Assembly: GCA_030431455.1 (NCBI GenBank)
Contig: JAUIJE010000001.1
Location: 434,001-498,000, forward strand
Length of the DNA stretch: 64,000 nt
From: a bacterium
GTDB taxonomy: Bacteria; Myxococcota; UBA727; JAUIJE01
Direction of reading: 5' to 3'
In this document: one piece after another, positions 8,364 to 17,153 of the stretch
Layout: each line of letters starts with the position of its first letter
Position numbering within the stretch: position 1 is the stretch's first letter
Notes under the pieces: generated by a model
Told to the model about the DNA's origin: nothing
The model's input: only the letters and a program-made list of their open reading frames with translations
Databases searched by the model: none
Translations under genes and position numbers: made by a program

Positions 8364-10136
8364 TCACGGCGCGGGGATGAAGAAGTCGACCAACACCGGG
8401 CGGTGGTCGGACGCTTCTGCGCTCCGGCCGCAGGGCAAGTTGGTGCCGGCTTTGTCGAGGTAGTACCCGGTGGGGGGCTCGTCATCGACGCCATTGTCCG
8501 CGCACGATTCGTAGACCTCGTCGCCCACGGTGGCGAGGTCTTGGTAGAGCACGTAATCGATGCGACGCTCCGACGGGTAGCGGGTGCCGTAGGCGCCCGG
8601 ATCGTCCTCCCAGGTGGCGTCGGCGACGTCGAAGTCATGGGCGGTCAAAAACGGCGCGAACGGGTCGTAGGTGAGGGGCAGGGCCAGGTCGCTGCCGAGG
8701 CTGTAGCTGCCCGGCAGCCCCGGGGGCGGGGCGCTGAAGGTGTTGCCGATGGGGGAGCCGTCGAGCTCCTCGTTGAAGTCCCCGAGCACGATGATGCCCT
8801 CGCCGGGGTAGGCGGCTTCGATCTCGTCGACGATCTGGCCGGCGCGCACGGCCTCGACGTGTTTGCGAAACTCGTCGGTGTCGTCGAAGCCGCTCTTGAG
8901 GTGAAGCACCAGCACGTGCACGTAGGCGGCACCGGGGATGATCTCGGCCCGGACGTGCACGATGTCGCGGCCGGTCTCGTTGGCGGTGCCGTCGACGGAG
9001 ATGTTGGGGGAGTTGCGCGAGGCCTTGAGCACCAAGGGGTAGCGGCTGATGCAGGCGTTGCTCAGGCCGCCGGCCATGGCGGTGGTGATCGAGCCTTGGA
9101 AGCTGTCGACGTAGCCAAGGTCGGCGGCGATGGACAAGAGATCGGCGGAGTCGTCGTTGGTGATCTCTTCGAGGCAGAGGATGTCAGCATCGATGCGGGC
9201 GAACACGTCGCGCAGGGCGTCGTTCTGCAGGGTGCCGGCCGCGCCCACCGTCTCGGTGTTGTAGGCCGCGACCCGCAATGTCACCGCATCGCAGATCGCG
9301 ATCCCGTTGCAGTCGAAATCGTCACAGTCGAAATAGGTGTCGCCGTCGTTGTCCACCCCGTCGCTGCAGGCCGCGTCGTTGTCTTCGTTGGGCTGGCACA
9401 CGCTGGCCACGTCACAGTCGAAGTCGTCACAGTCGAAGTAGGTGTCGCCGTCGTTGTCCACCCCGTCGCTGCAGGTGTCGTTGGCGTCCTCGGTGGTCTT
9501 GCACACCGACACCAGCGCGCAGGCGGTGTCCTCGCAATCGGTCGCGTTGTTGTCGTCGTTGTCGATGCCGTCGGTGCACAGGTCGAAGGTCACCTCGGGC
9601 ACGCCGCAGTACCAAACGTCACAGTCAAAATCGTCGCAGTCAAAGTACCCGTCCCCGTCGTTGTCGTACCCGTCCTTGCAGGCCTCGTCGTTGTCCTCGT
9701 CGAGCTGACAGTGCAAAACCGCCCCGCAGTCAAAGTCCTCACAGTCGACGTACGTGTCGCCGTCGTTGTCGATCTGGTCGGTACACGCCTCAAACGTGTT
9801 CTCGGCGTCGCCGTCCCCATCCCCATCACCATCGCCATCCCCGTCGCCATCCCCGTCGCCATCCCCATCGCCATCCCCATCACCATCCCCGTCCCCGTCC
9901 CCGTCCCCGTCGCCATCCCCATCGCCTGAAGAACCGGAGTCGGCGGCTCCGCCGTCCGACGGTTCTTCCAAGCCGCCGTCAGGCGGCCAGTCGCCATCCC
10001 CATCACCATCACCATCACCATCACCATCGCCGTCGCCATCCCCGTCCCCGGCGGTGTCCGTGGGACAGGCCACCCCCCACACGGGGGCCGAGAGCAACAA
10101 CAGCGAACACAACAGCGAGCGGGTGGGGCGGAGCAT
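8364..10136 (-). CDS. Asp-Gly-tethered lipoprotein with Asp-rich repeats and an endonuclease/exonuclease/phosphatase domain
   Basis: A 590-residue surface or periplasmic lipoprotein: the signal ends WGVAC (lipobox VAC), followed by two Asp-Gly tracts separated by a short acidic spacer. Five imperfect repeats of the form CxDGxDNDGDxxxDCxDxxC follow; they resemble putative metal-binding motifs seen in myxobacterial surface proteins. The C-terminal half is an EEP-fold phosphodiesterase or nuclease with intact motifs: VAAYNTE, CLEEITND, VLHLKS, GDFNEE, RIDYVLY and SDHRPVLVDFF. It may degrade extracellular DNA or a phosphoester; the substrate is not determinable. The start at 10136 places the signal peptide correctly. 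Confidence 0.85.
   Translation of the reverse strand: MLRPTRSLLCSLLLLSAPVWGVACPTDTAGDGDGDGDGDGDGDGDGDGDWPPDGGLEEPSDGGAADSGSSGDGDGDGDGDGDGDGDGDGDGDGDGDGDGDGDGDGDGDGDAENTFEACTDQIDNDGDTYVDCEDFDCGAVLHCQLDEDNDEACKDGYDNDGDGYFDCDDFDCDVWYCGVPEVTFDLCTDGIDNDDNNATDCEDTACALVSVCKTTEDANDTCSDGVDNDGDTYFDCDDFDCDVASVCQPNEDNDAACSDGVDNDGDTYFDCDDFDCNGIAICDAVTLRVAAYNTETVGAAGTLQNDALRDVFARIDADILCLEEITNDDSADLLSIAADLGYVDSFQGSITTAMAGGLSNACISRYPLVLKASRNSPNISVDGTANETGRDIVHVRAEIIPGAAYVHVLVLHLKSGFDDTDEFRKHVEAVRAGQIVDEIEAAYPGEGIIVLGDFNEELDGSPIGNTFSAPPPGLPGSYSLGSDLALPLTYDPFAPFLTAHDFDVADATWEDDPGAYGTRYPSERRIDYVLYQDLATVGDEVYESCADNGVDDEPPTGYYLDKAGTNLPCGRSAEASDHRPVLVDFFIPAP
9812..10055 (-). repeat. Two Asp-Gly hexanucleotide microsatellite tracts
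   Basis: Within the lipoprotein gene, a GAYGGN-type hexamer encodes two Asp-Gly runs, about 9812-9926 and about 10007-10055, split by a Pro/Glu/Ser-rich spacer. The unit varies at third positions, so it is an imperfect microsatellite that could still change length by slippage. It acts as a flexible acidic linker after the lipidated Cys. Confidence 0.85.
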
Positions 10137-10252
10137 GACGCCTCCTGGCAGGGGCCGGGCGCGAGGGGGAAAGAGCGCGCGCACGACCAGACCCTCAGCG
10201 GTACCAAGGCCAGGGGGGGCCAATATGGGCGTTTTGACCGACGCTCAAACGT

Positions 10253-12076
10253 TCAGTAGGCCAACGACCCGCGTCGGGTGCGGATTTGATCGACGAGCCG
10301 CCCGATGAACATCCGCAGGTTGGGGTCTGGCTCGCGGCGCCGGTTGCGCTCCAGGGCAGAGAGCATGCGCTCCTGGGCGTGTTTTTCGAGCAACGCGCGC
10401 GCGCGGTGGCCGAGGGCGGCGGAGTTGCTGCGCAAGATGTCGAGCAAGAACTCGCACGCTTCGTCGGTGCCGATGGCGGCGATGGAGCGCAGACAGGTGT
10501 CTTTGATCTCGGCCTCGTTGTGGCTGTTGAAAATGCGCACCAACGAATCGAGGGCTTGGGGAAAGGTGGTCCGGCGCAGGGCCATGATGCCCGCTTTTTG
10601 GACCGCGTCGTTGCTGTCCGAGACCGCGCGGTCGATGAGCGCGAACACCTCTTTTTGTTTGAGCCCCGATGCGCGCTCGAGGATGACCACCCTCGTCGAG
10701 GGGCCGGCCTGTTCGTACAGCGCCATCAGGGGGGGCACCGCGGCGGCGTGGTTGAGCTCGCCGATCTTCTCGATGATCGCGGGGGGCACCGCGGAGGCAT
10801 CGCCCCCGCTGCGGATGTGGTCGTCGTACATCAGCGAGATGAGCAAGGCCTTGCGGCGCTGCACCTCCCACACATTCTTGTGGTCGCCGACCAACCGCCC
10901 GATGGCGTCGGGGATGTCCTTGCCCGACTCGGCCACCAACAGGTCCCGGATCCAGATCTTCGGCATCTTGACCGGTCGACGGAAATACTCGGGGAACGGC
11001 TGTGGCTCGTTCGGCTGTCCACTTTGGAACGCCTCGTCCTGCAGCTCCTCAAACAGCGTGCGGTACCGCTTGATCTTGCTGTCGGACAACGAGAGCTCCG
11101 ACAGCGTGCGGTAACATTCCGCCACCCCGCGGTCGTCCTCGATGCGGTTGAAACAGCTCACCGCCGCGAGCAGGGCGTTCTCCACCAGCTCGGGGGGGTT
11201 GCCCTGTTCGAGCCCGACCTCGCCGACGTGGAGCCAGGCCTTGGCCGCCCGCTGCAAAAAATAGTCGCCGTAGATGAAGCCCACCCGCCGCGCGTACTCG
11301 CCCGCTTCCCGGTACAGCTCCGCCACCGAGTGCAACTCGCCGAGCTCCTCGGCCCGGCTGATGAAGTCGTAGTAGTACTGCATGGTGAAGAACCGGTCGG
11401 CCTTGGCCTTCAAAATGCGAATGCAATTCAGGTAGCCCTCGGCGAGGTTTTCGTAGCTGGCCTCGACCTTGCCGATCTCGATCAAGCACAGGTAGCAGCG
11501 GAACGCGCCTTCGCGTTCGCCCCGTTGCTCCCGTTCGTCCGCTTCCTGTTCGAGCAGCCGCGTGGCGTGGGCGAACAACGCGTCCCGCCGGTTGTCCCGG
11601 GACAGCTCGGCCGCGACCCGCCCGCCGTTGAGGGCGCCGAGCCCCGCGAGGTAGCGCTCGCCGAGCGCCTCGTTCTGGCGGGTGACCTGCTCGTACAGGG
11701 ACAGGGCAAACTCGAGGTCGCCGTCCTCCTCCGCGGCCTGCGCGGCGTGCGCGAACAGCGAGGCTTCTTGGTACTGCCGGGCGGCCTCGCTCAGCCGGCG
11801 CCCGAGCTGGAGCACGCGGCCCACGTCCCGGGGGCTGCCGTCCTGCCCGTACTGCTCGAGGGCGGGCCCGATGGACAGGAGGTATTCGTGGATGCGGCCC
11901 GCGGCCAGCCCGCGTCCTCGTCGACGGTAGAGCTCGGCCAACGCCCGGGCCCAGTCTGCGTAGTCGGCTTCGTCGACGTGGGTGTGGGTCAGAAGCTCCC
12001 GCCAGGCGGTGATCGCTTCGGCCGACGCGCCCATGTTGCGCGCGCGCACGACGTTGTCGGCGATGTGCGAGACCAT
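10253..12076 (-). CDS. TPR and HEAT repeat protein of unknown function
   Basis: A 607-residue cytoplasmic protein without a signal peptide. The N-terminal two thirds read as TPR-like helical pairs (for example FAHAAQAAEEDGDLEFALSLYEQ and SVAELYREAGEYARRVGF). The last 200 residues are HEAT-like repeats (AAVPPLMALYEQAGPSTRVVILERASG, DSLVRIFNSHNEAEIKDTCLRSIAAIGTDEAC). Such proteins usually act as scaffolds or are annotated only as HEAT-repeat proteins; no catalytic motif is visible. It diverges from the lipoprotein at 12249, with 172 bases between them. Confidence 0.8.
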   Translation of the reverse strand: MVSHIADNVVRARNMGASAEAITAWRELLTHTHVDEADYADWARALAELYRRRGRGLAAGRIHEYLLSIGPALEQYGQDGSPRDVGRVLQLGRRLSEAARQYQEASLFAHAAQAAEEDGDLEFALSLYEQVTRQNEALGERYLAGLGALNGGRVAAELSRDNRRDALFAHATRLLEQEADEREQRGEREGAFRCYLCLIEIGKVEASYENLAEGYLNCIRILKAKADRFFTMQYYYDFISRAEELGELHSVAELYREAGEYARRVGFIYGDYFLQRAAKAWLHVGEVGLEQGNPPELVENALLAAVSCFNRIEDDRGVAECYRTLSELSLSDSKIKRYRTLFEELQDEAFQSGQPNEPQPFPEYFRRPVKMPKIWIRDLLVAESGKDIPDAIGRLVGDHKNVWEVQRRKALLISLMYDDHIRSGGDASAVPPAIIEKIGELNHAAAVPPLMALYEQAGPSTRVVILERASGLKQKEVFALIDRAVSDSNDAVQKAGIMALRRTTFPQALDSLVRIFNSHNEAEIKDTCLRSIAAIGTDEACEFLLDILRSNSAALGHRARALLEKHAQERMLSALERNRRREPDPNLRMFIGRLVDQIRTRRGSLAY

Positions 12077-12204
12077 GCCCCCCGTTTAGCCCTGCGGGCG
12101 CGCGGCGTCTGCCCCGATTCGGGCGGGCCGGGGCGGGGCCCCTCATTTCGCGGCGGTACGCGGCCGAAGCGCCCTGGGGCCAGAAGCCGGATGCCGACCC
12201 CTCT

Positions 12205-12232
12205 TTGCCTGGGTATGGTGATTGTGTATTCG
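12205..12232 (+). promoter_or_regulatory. Weak candidate sigma70 promoter
   Basis: TTGCCT at 12205-12210 and TATTCG at 12227-12232, spaced by 16 bases, lie just before the lipoprotein start at 12249 in an otherwise GC-rich divergent intergenic region. The match is only partial, and the distance to the ATG leaves a leader of about 10 bases. Confidence 0.25.
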
Positions 12233-12248
12233 ACTGGCGGAGGCCTCT

Positions 12249-13181
12249 ATGCGGAATTTGTTTGTGATCTCGGCAATCTGCGGCGCGTTGTGCGCGTGTG
12301 ATGACGGCGGCGTGGTGCGCGACGACCCCGACGCGGGCCTGGACGCCGGCATCCCCGACGTGGACATTCCGCCCGATCCGCCGGTGTTCCCGCTCAAGGC
12401 CGGCGACATCGTGGAGATGAACGTCGGGGCCCGGACCCAGCCCTGCAACGCGGGCGAGGGGTTTTGTGATCGCGCGATCGACGCCTCGTACACCATCGAG
12501 TCGGTCACCCTCAACGAGGAGACCAACCGCTGGGAGATCGAGGCCTACTTCAACTACACCCTGAAGAAGGACGGCACGAGCTACGCGAGCATCTCGCGGC
12601 TGTTCTGGTCCAAGGTCGCCCCCTTCGGCGAGCTCATGGCGGTGGAGGCCACCTCCGACGGCACCGCGACGTTCTACACCGACGTGCCGCTCACCGACGA
12701 GCACATGACCGCCAACGGGTTCCCGTTTTTCCACTTCGAGTCCAACTACGCCAACACCGAGGGCAGCGCCTTCCAGACCGCGTCCGCGCAGTTCACGTCC
12801 CGCTTGCGCACCATCGACGCCGAGGCCGAAATCGAAAACCAAGCCGCGGCCGCGAAGTTCGAGGCGTATTTCAAAGACGACCTCGGCCCCGACGTGTACC
12901 TGCACAAGGTCCGGGTCGAGTTCCACCGCTTCGGGTTTGCCTGCGCGGTGCAAGAGCAGCTCGTCGACTGGCAAGACGGCATGCCGCGCAGCCAAGCGTC
13001 GTTCAACAACACCCAACCGCCGGTGACCAACAGCTTCGACAACGTGTTCGTGCGCCGCGCGGGCACGCGTTACCGCTGCTCGTGTTTCTCCGGGGTCTGC
13101 CAGACCGTCGACGGGACCAACACCTGTCTCGATCCCACCGACCCCGAGGCGGAGGCGTCCACCGAGGCCTGCGAAAAATAG
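12249..13181 (+). CDS. Lipoprotein of unknown function
   Basis: A 310-residue protein: MRNLFVISAICGALCAC with lipobox LCAC and predicted lipidation at Cys17, then an Asp/Pro-rich tether. The mature part looks like a beta-rich domain (VTLNEETNRWEIEAYFNYTLKKDGTSYASISRLFW) with a late Cys cluster (CSCFSGVCQ). No family is recognised. The start at 12249 is used because it places the signal peptide at the N-terminus; an in-frame ATG at 12222 would add nine residues. The phosphatase gene begins 7 bases after its stop, suggesting co-transcription. Confidence 0.75.
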   Translation: MRNLFVISAICGALCACDDGGVVRDDPDAGLDAGIPDVDIPPDPPVFPLKAGDIVEMNVGARTQPCNAGEGFCDRAIDASYTIESVTLNEETNRWEIEAYFNYTLKKDGTSYASISRLFWSKVAPFGELMAVEATSDGTATFYTDVPLTDEHMTANGFPFFHFESNYANTEGSAFQTASAQFTSRLRTIDAEAEIENQAAAAKFEAYFKDDLGPDVYLHKVRVEFHRFGFACAVQEQLVDWQDGMPRSQASFNNTQPPVTNSFDNVFVRRAGTRYRCSCFSGVCQTVDGTNTCLDPTDPEAEASTEACEK

Positions 13182-13188
13182 CCGCGCC

Positions 13189-13818
13189 TTGCGCTTCTCG
13201 TTCGATCTCGACGGCACCCTCGTCGATTCCCTCGAAGACATCACCGTCGCGCTGCAGCGCGCGGTGGTGGCGTTCGCCCCGGGGGTGACCTACGCGCGGT
13301 CGGACGTGCGCGGCTACATCGGCCGCGGGGCCGGTCACCTGGTGCACAAGGCGTTGCGCGATCGGGGCCTCGACCTCGACGAGCCGGCCGTGCTCGAGCG
13401 CTTTTTGGCGGTGTACGAATCGACCCTCACCGGGCGCACCACCGTCTACCCGGGCATCGCCGCGTTGCTCACCCGGTTGCACGACGCCGGTCATGCGTTG
13501 GCGGTCTGCACCAACAAGCCCGGGGACAAAGCCCGCCAGGTGGTGGCGGCGCTGTTGCCCGCGGTGTTCACCACCGTGCTCGGTCCCGACGACGTGGGCG
13601 CGCGCAAGCCCGACCCCACCATGCTGCACCGCGCGGCCGACGCCCTGGGGGGCCCGCTGCACGCCCACGTGGGGGACAGCGCCTTCGACATCGACGCCGC
13701 GGTGGCCGCGGGGGTGCGCCCGGTGGCCGTGACCTGGGGCTACGTCGATGCCCACGCGCTCCCCGCGGTCGAGACCGCCCACGACGCCGACGGTCTGGGC
13801 CGGCTGCTCGTCGGCTGA
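13189..13818 (+). CDS. HAD-family phosphoglycolate phosphatase-like hydrolase
   Basis: A 209-residue haloacid dehalogenase-type phosphatase. Motif I is FDLDGTLVDS (residues 5-14) with the two catalytic Asp; motif II is VCTNKP; motif III is the Lys in ARKPDP; motif IV is GDSAFDIDAA. The helical cap between motifs I and II is of the Gph type, so 2-phosphoglycolate or a related small phosphoester is the likely substrate. The start is a TTG at 13189 with no strong ribosome-binding site. It may rely on coupling to the lipoprotein gene ending 7 bases earlier. Confidence 0.85.
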   Translation: MRFSFDLDGTLVDSLEDITVALQRAVVAFAPGVTYARSDVRGYIGRGAGHLVHKALRDRGLDLDEPAVLERFLAVYESTLTGRTTVYPGIAALLTRLHDAGHALAVCTNKPGDKARQVVAALLPAVFTTVLGPDDVGARKPDPTMLHRAADALGGPLHAHVGDSAFDIDAAVAAGVRPVAVTWGYVDAHALPAVETAHDADGLGRLLVG

Positions 13819-13900
13819 TTTTGCCCGCGGCCCCGGCCAACCGCGCACCGGGTTTTGCTACAACGGGGCTTTACGCACCCAGACGACACCGAGGACTTCC

Positions 13901-15118
13901 ATGGGCCGAGCCGCCGCATCCACCACCGAAGAGCTGATCGAACGCGCCGAGCACTCCTGCTTGAAGAACTACCGTCCGCTCCCCGTGGTCATCGACCACG
14001 GCAAGGGCGCCCGCCTCTACGGCAAGGACGGCAAAGAGTACATCGACTTCGTCGGAGGCATCGCGGTCAGCTGCCTGGGGTACGACCACCAGCCTCTGAT
14101 CCAAGCGGTGCAAGAGCAGGCCGCCAAGGTCATGCACACGTCGAACATTTTTTGGAACGAGCCTGCTGTGACATTGGCAGAGAAGCTCACCACGAACTCG
14201 TTCGCCGACCGGGTGTTTTTCGCCAACAGCGGGGCGGAGGCCAACGAGGCCATGCTCAAGCTCGCCCGCAAGTACTTCCACGACCGCGGCGAAGGCCGGT
14301 TCGAGATCATCGCCATGGACCGCAGCTTTCACGGCCGGACCATGGCCACCGTGACCTGCACGGGGCAGGAAAAATACCGCGTGGGCTTCGAGCCGCTGCT
14401 GCCCGGGGTGCGCCACGTGCCCTTCGGCGATCTCGCCGCCCTCGAGAGCGCGATCACCGAGCGCACCGCCGCGGTCTTGCTCGAGCCCATCCAAGGCGAG
14501 GGCGGCCTGCGCATGCCCGCGCCGGGCTACCTCGCCGAGGTCCGCCAGCTCTGCAGCAAACACGGCGTGCTGATGTTGCTCGACGAGGTACAAAGCGGCG
14601 TGGGTCGTACAGGAACATTGTTTGCGTACGAACAAGAAGGCTTCGAGCCCGACGCCATGAGCCTGGCCAAAGGCATCGGCGGGGGCATGCCCTTGGCCGC
14701 GATGTTGACCAAGGAAGACATCGGGGCGTGCCTGACCTACGGCAGCCACGGCTCGACCTACGGCGGCAACCCCGTGGCCTGTGCCGCGGGCAACGTCGTC
14801 ATCGACACCGTGAAGGAGCCCGCGTTCTTGCAGCGGGTGCAACAAGCGGGCGCCCGGGTGCTCGCGGGCTTCGACGCCCTGGCCAAAAAACACCGCCGGG
14901 TGGCCCGCGAGGCGCGCGGCCGCGGGCTGTGGTGCGGGCTCGAGCTCACCGTCGACGGCAGCAACCTCGCCAAGGAAGCGATCCAACGCGGCCTGGTGCT
15001 CAACTGCATCGGCGGGCGGGTCATCCGGGCCGCGCCCCCCCTCGTCATCACCGACGAGGAGATCGACAAAGCCCTCGAGATCATCGACGGCCTGCTCACG
15101 GATTTGGCCCGGGCATGA
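13901..15118 (+). CDS. argD: Acetylornithine aminotransferase-type class III aminotransferase
   Basis: A 405-residue PLP-dependent class III aminotransferase of ArgD length. Key segments are FANSGAEANEAMLKLAR (109-124), SFHGRT, LLEPIQGEGG, DEVQSGVGRTG (228-238) and the PLP lysine in SLAKGIGGG (K257). It most likely converts N-acetylornithine and 2-oxoglutarate in arginine synthesis. Related ornithine, succinylornithine or 4-aminobutyrate enzymes cannot be fully excluded. The ATG at 13901 gives the expected N-terminus. The stop overlaps the next start (ATGA at 15115-15118), tying it to a gene of unrelated function. Confidence 0.9.
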   Translation: MGRAAASTTEELIERAEHSCLKNYRPLPVVIDHGKGARLYGKDGKEYIDFVGGIAVSCLGYDHQPLIQAVQEQAAKVMHTSNIFWNEPAVTLAEKLTTNSFADRVFFANSGAEANEAMLKLARKYFHDRGEGRFEIIAMDRSFHGRTMATVTCTGQEKYRVGFEPLLPGVRHVPFGDLAALESAITERTAAVLLEPIQGEGGLRMPAPGYLAEVRQLCSKHGVLMLLDEVQSGVGRTGTLFAYEQEGFEPDAMSLAKGIGGGMPLAAMLTKEDIGACLTYGSHGSTYGGNPVACAAGNVVIDTVKEPAFLQRVQQAGARVLAGFDALAKKHRRVAREARGRGLWCGLELTVDGSNLAKEAIQRGLVLNCIGGRVIRAAPPLVITDEEIDKALEIIDGLLTDLARA

Positions 15119-16296
15119 CCGAAGACGAGCTCCCGCGCCGTCTCGCCGAGGCCCTCGCGGCGTTGCTGTCCGACCCCGACATCGATTGGATTCGGGGCAC
15201 GGGCCGCGCGCTGCGGGTGTCGCGGCGGGGCCAGCGCGAGGCGCTCGCCGCCGAGCTCGACGACGACCTGGTCGCGGCCTTGAGAGAGCGCGCCCACGCC
15301 GGGGCCGCGGACGTGGCCTTGCCCGACGGCTACACCCTGCGCGCGGTCTGCACCCCGGCCGGCACCGTGCACTTCGTGGCCTTTTGCCGCCCCCGGCCGC
15401 GCACGATGATGGAGCTGGTCGAGGCCGGCGCGGTGGCCGGGGACGTGGCCACCGCCCTGATGAACGCCCTGCTCGCGGGCCGTCCGATCCTGATCAGCGG
15501 CCCCCACCGGGCCGGGCGCGGCCTGCTGCGCGGGGCGCTGTGGACCGAGGCCACCCAGCGCGCGGAGTGCACCGACCTCGACGGCCCCGACGCGTGGGGG
15601 CCGGATCGGACCCGGGCCCTGGAGCATGCTGTGGCATTGGGCGTGGACATGGTGTTCGTGCGGTGTCGCGGCCCGGAGGCCGCGCGGTGGCTGCGCGCGG
15701 GCCCGGTGGTGGTGCTCGACGTCGAGGGCCTGGACGCGGACACCCGGCGAGGGCTCGCTGCGCAGTTTGACGCGGTGTGGGCCCGGTGTGGCCACGCCCC
15801 CACCGGGGGCTTGGAGGTCGCGCTCCCCGACGAGGGCGCGCGGCCCCCGGCCCCGGTGCTCGCGCCGGTGATGCTCGCCCCCCCCGTGGCCGGGCCCGCC
15901 CCCGCCGCGGCCGCGCTGGTCCCGTCCCGGGCGCGGCCCGAGCCTGAGCCCGATGCGGACTTGCCCCCCCTGGTGCCGCTCCCCGAAGGCCCCCCGTCGG
16001 GCTGGGCCACCGACGACGACACCGCGGGGCCAGGCTGGGAACTGTCCGATGGGCCCGGCCCGGCTCTGCCTGCAGAGGCATTGGACGTTCCGGTGGACCC
16101 GAGCCAGGGGGGCGGCGGCGGTGACTTCGCGAGCGCCTTGGCCGCGGTGAAGGACCGCCCCACGTTCGTGCCCAAGCGGCCCGCGGCCCATCCCCAGACC
16201 CGGGCCCTGCGCGAACAATCCGCCGCCCCCGACGACGCGCCCGACCCCTTGGGCGGTTTGACCCTCGAGCCGCCCCCGGGCGGGGAGGGCGCATGA
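15115..16296 (+). CDS. Degenerate CpaF/TadA-like protein with broken Walker A
   Basis: A 393-residue protein of unknown function. Residues 1-215 resemble the CpaF/TadA secretion-ATPase core: MELVEAGAVAGDVATALMNALLAG precedes ILISGPHRAGRG (129-136 being the would-be P-loop). The essential Lys and Thr/Ser of GxxxxGK[ST] are replaced by Arg and Gly, and no convincing Walker B is seen, so ATP hydrolysis is not expected. The last 180 residues are a Pro/Ala/Asp-rich low-complexity tail. It overlaps argD upstream and the mlaF-like gene downstream as ATGA, so its synthesis is coupled to both. It may be a regulatory or structural relic; this is inference. Confidence 0.6.
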   Translation: MTEDELPRRLAEALAALLSDPDIDWIRGTGRALRVSRRGQREALAAELDDDLVAALRERAHAGAADVALPDGYTLRAVCTPAGTVHFVAFCRPRPRTMMELVEAGAVAGDVATALMNALLAGRPILISGPHRAGRGLLRGALWTEATQRAECTDLDGPDAWGPDRTRALEHAVALGVDMVFVRCRGPEAARWLRAGPVVVLDVEGLDADTRRGLAAQFDAVWARCGHAPTGGLEVALPDEGARPPAPVLAPVMLAPPVAGPAPAAAALVPSRARPEPEPDADLPPLVPLPEGPPSGWATDDDTAGPGWELSDGPGPALPAEALDVPVDPSQGGGGGDFASALAAVKDRPTFVPKRPAAHPQTRALREQSAAPDDAPDPLGGLTLEPPPGGEGA

Positions 16297-17096
16297 CGTC
16301 CGTGACCCACGTGGGGCCGCCGCCGCCGCCCAAGCAAGGGGAAAACCCCCTGGTCTCGTTTCGCGGGGTACAAAAAGCCTTTGGTCGCAATGTCATTTAC
16401 ACAGACTTGAACCTCGACGTGCGCAAGGCGGAGACGCTGTGCGTGATCGGCCCCTCGGGGTGCGGCAAGAGCGTGATGATCAAGATGTTGATCGGGCTTT
16501 TGCGCAGCGACGCGGGGGAGATTTGGTTCGACGGGGAGAATGTGGCCGCGTTCGAGGAGGACGAGGAGTATCTCCCGGTGCGCAAGCGGGTGGCGATGGT
16601 GTTCCAGGGCGCGGCCCTGTTTGACTCGATGACCGTCTACGAGAACATCGCGTACCCGTTGCGCCAGCAGTTCGACCTCGAGGAGGAGGAGATCGCGCGC
16701 CGGGTGGATGAGAAGCTCACCTGGGTGGGGCTGCCCGGCATCGAACAAAAACGTCCCAGCGAGTTGTCGGGGGGCATGAAAAAACGCGTGGGGCTCGCGC
16801 GGGGCATCGCCACCGACCCCGAGGTCATCCTCTACGACGAGCCCACCACCGGCCTCGACCCGGTCAACTGCCATCGCATCGGGGACCTCATCCTGTCCAT
16901 GCACGCGCGGCTGAATTGCACATCCATTGTGGTCACCCACGACATGGGGTTGGTGCGCCAGGTGTCCGACCGGGTCGCGTTTGTGTACGACCAACAGATC
17001 GCGGCCGCGGGACCGGCCGCGACCCTGGAGCGCAGCCCCAATCCCATCGTGTCCGGGTTCATGTCCGGGGACCCGGCGCCGTTTCAGGATTCCTGA
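16293..17096 (+). CDS. MlaF-type ABC transporter ATPase
   Basis: A 267-residue ABC ATPase of the MlaF/Mkl subfamily, which powers lipid transport through an MlaE permease and MCE proteins. Walker A is GPSGCGKS (53-60), the signature is ELSGGMKKRVGLARG, Walker B is VILYDEPTTGLDP, and the switch His is in VVTHDM. The insertion EDEEYLPVRKRVAMVFQ and the PLRQQ segment are typical of this subfamily. It begins inside the stop of the preceding gene (ATGA) and is followed 57 bases later by an MCE-domain gene. No MlaE gene is adjacent, which is unusual. Confidence 0.9.
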   Translation: MTSVTHVGPPPPPKQGENPLVSFRGVQKAFGRNVIYTDLNLDVRKAETLCVIGPSGCGKSVMIKMLIGLLRSDAGEIWFDGENVAAFEEDEEYLPVRKRVAMVFQGAALFDSMTVYENIAYPLRQQFDLEEEEIARRVDEKLTWVGLPGIEQKRPSELSGGMKKRVGLARGIATDPEVILYDEPTTGLDPVNCHRIGDLILSMHARLNCTSIVVTHDMGLVRQVSDRVAFVYDQQIAAAGPAATLERSPNPIVSGFMSGDPAPFQDS

Positions 17097-17153
17097 GCAA
17101 AAACAGAGTCTTGGCTTCTCGCGCCGGCCATCGGTTTTCGCTATGGTCAGGAC

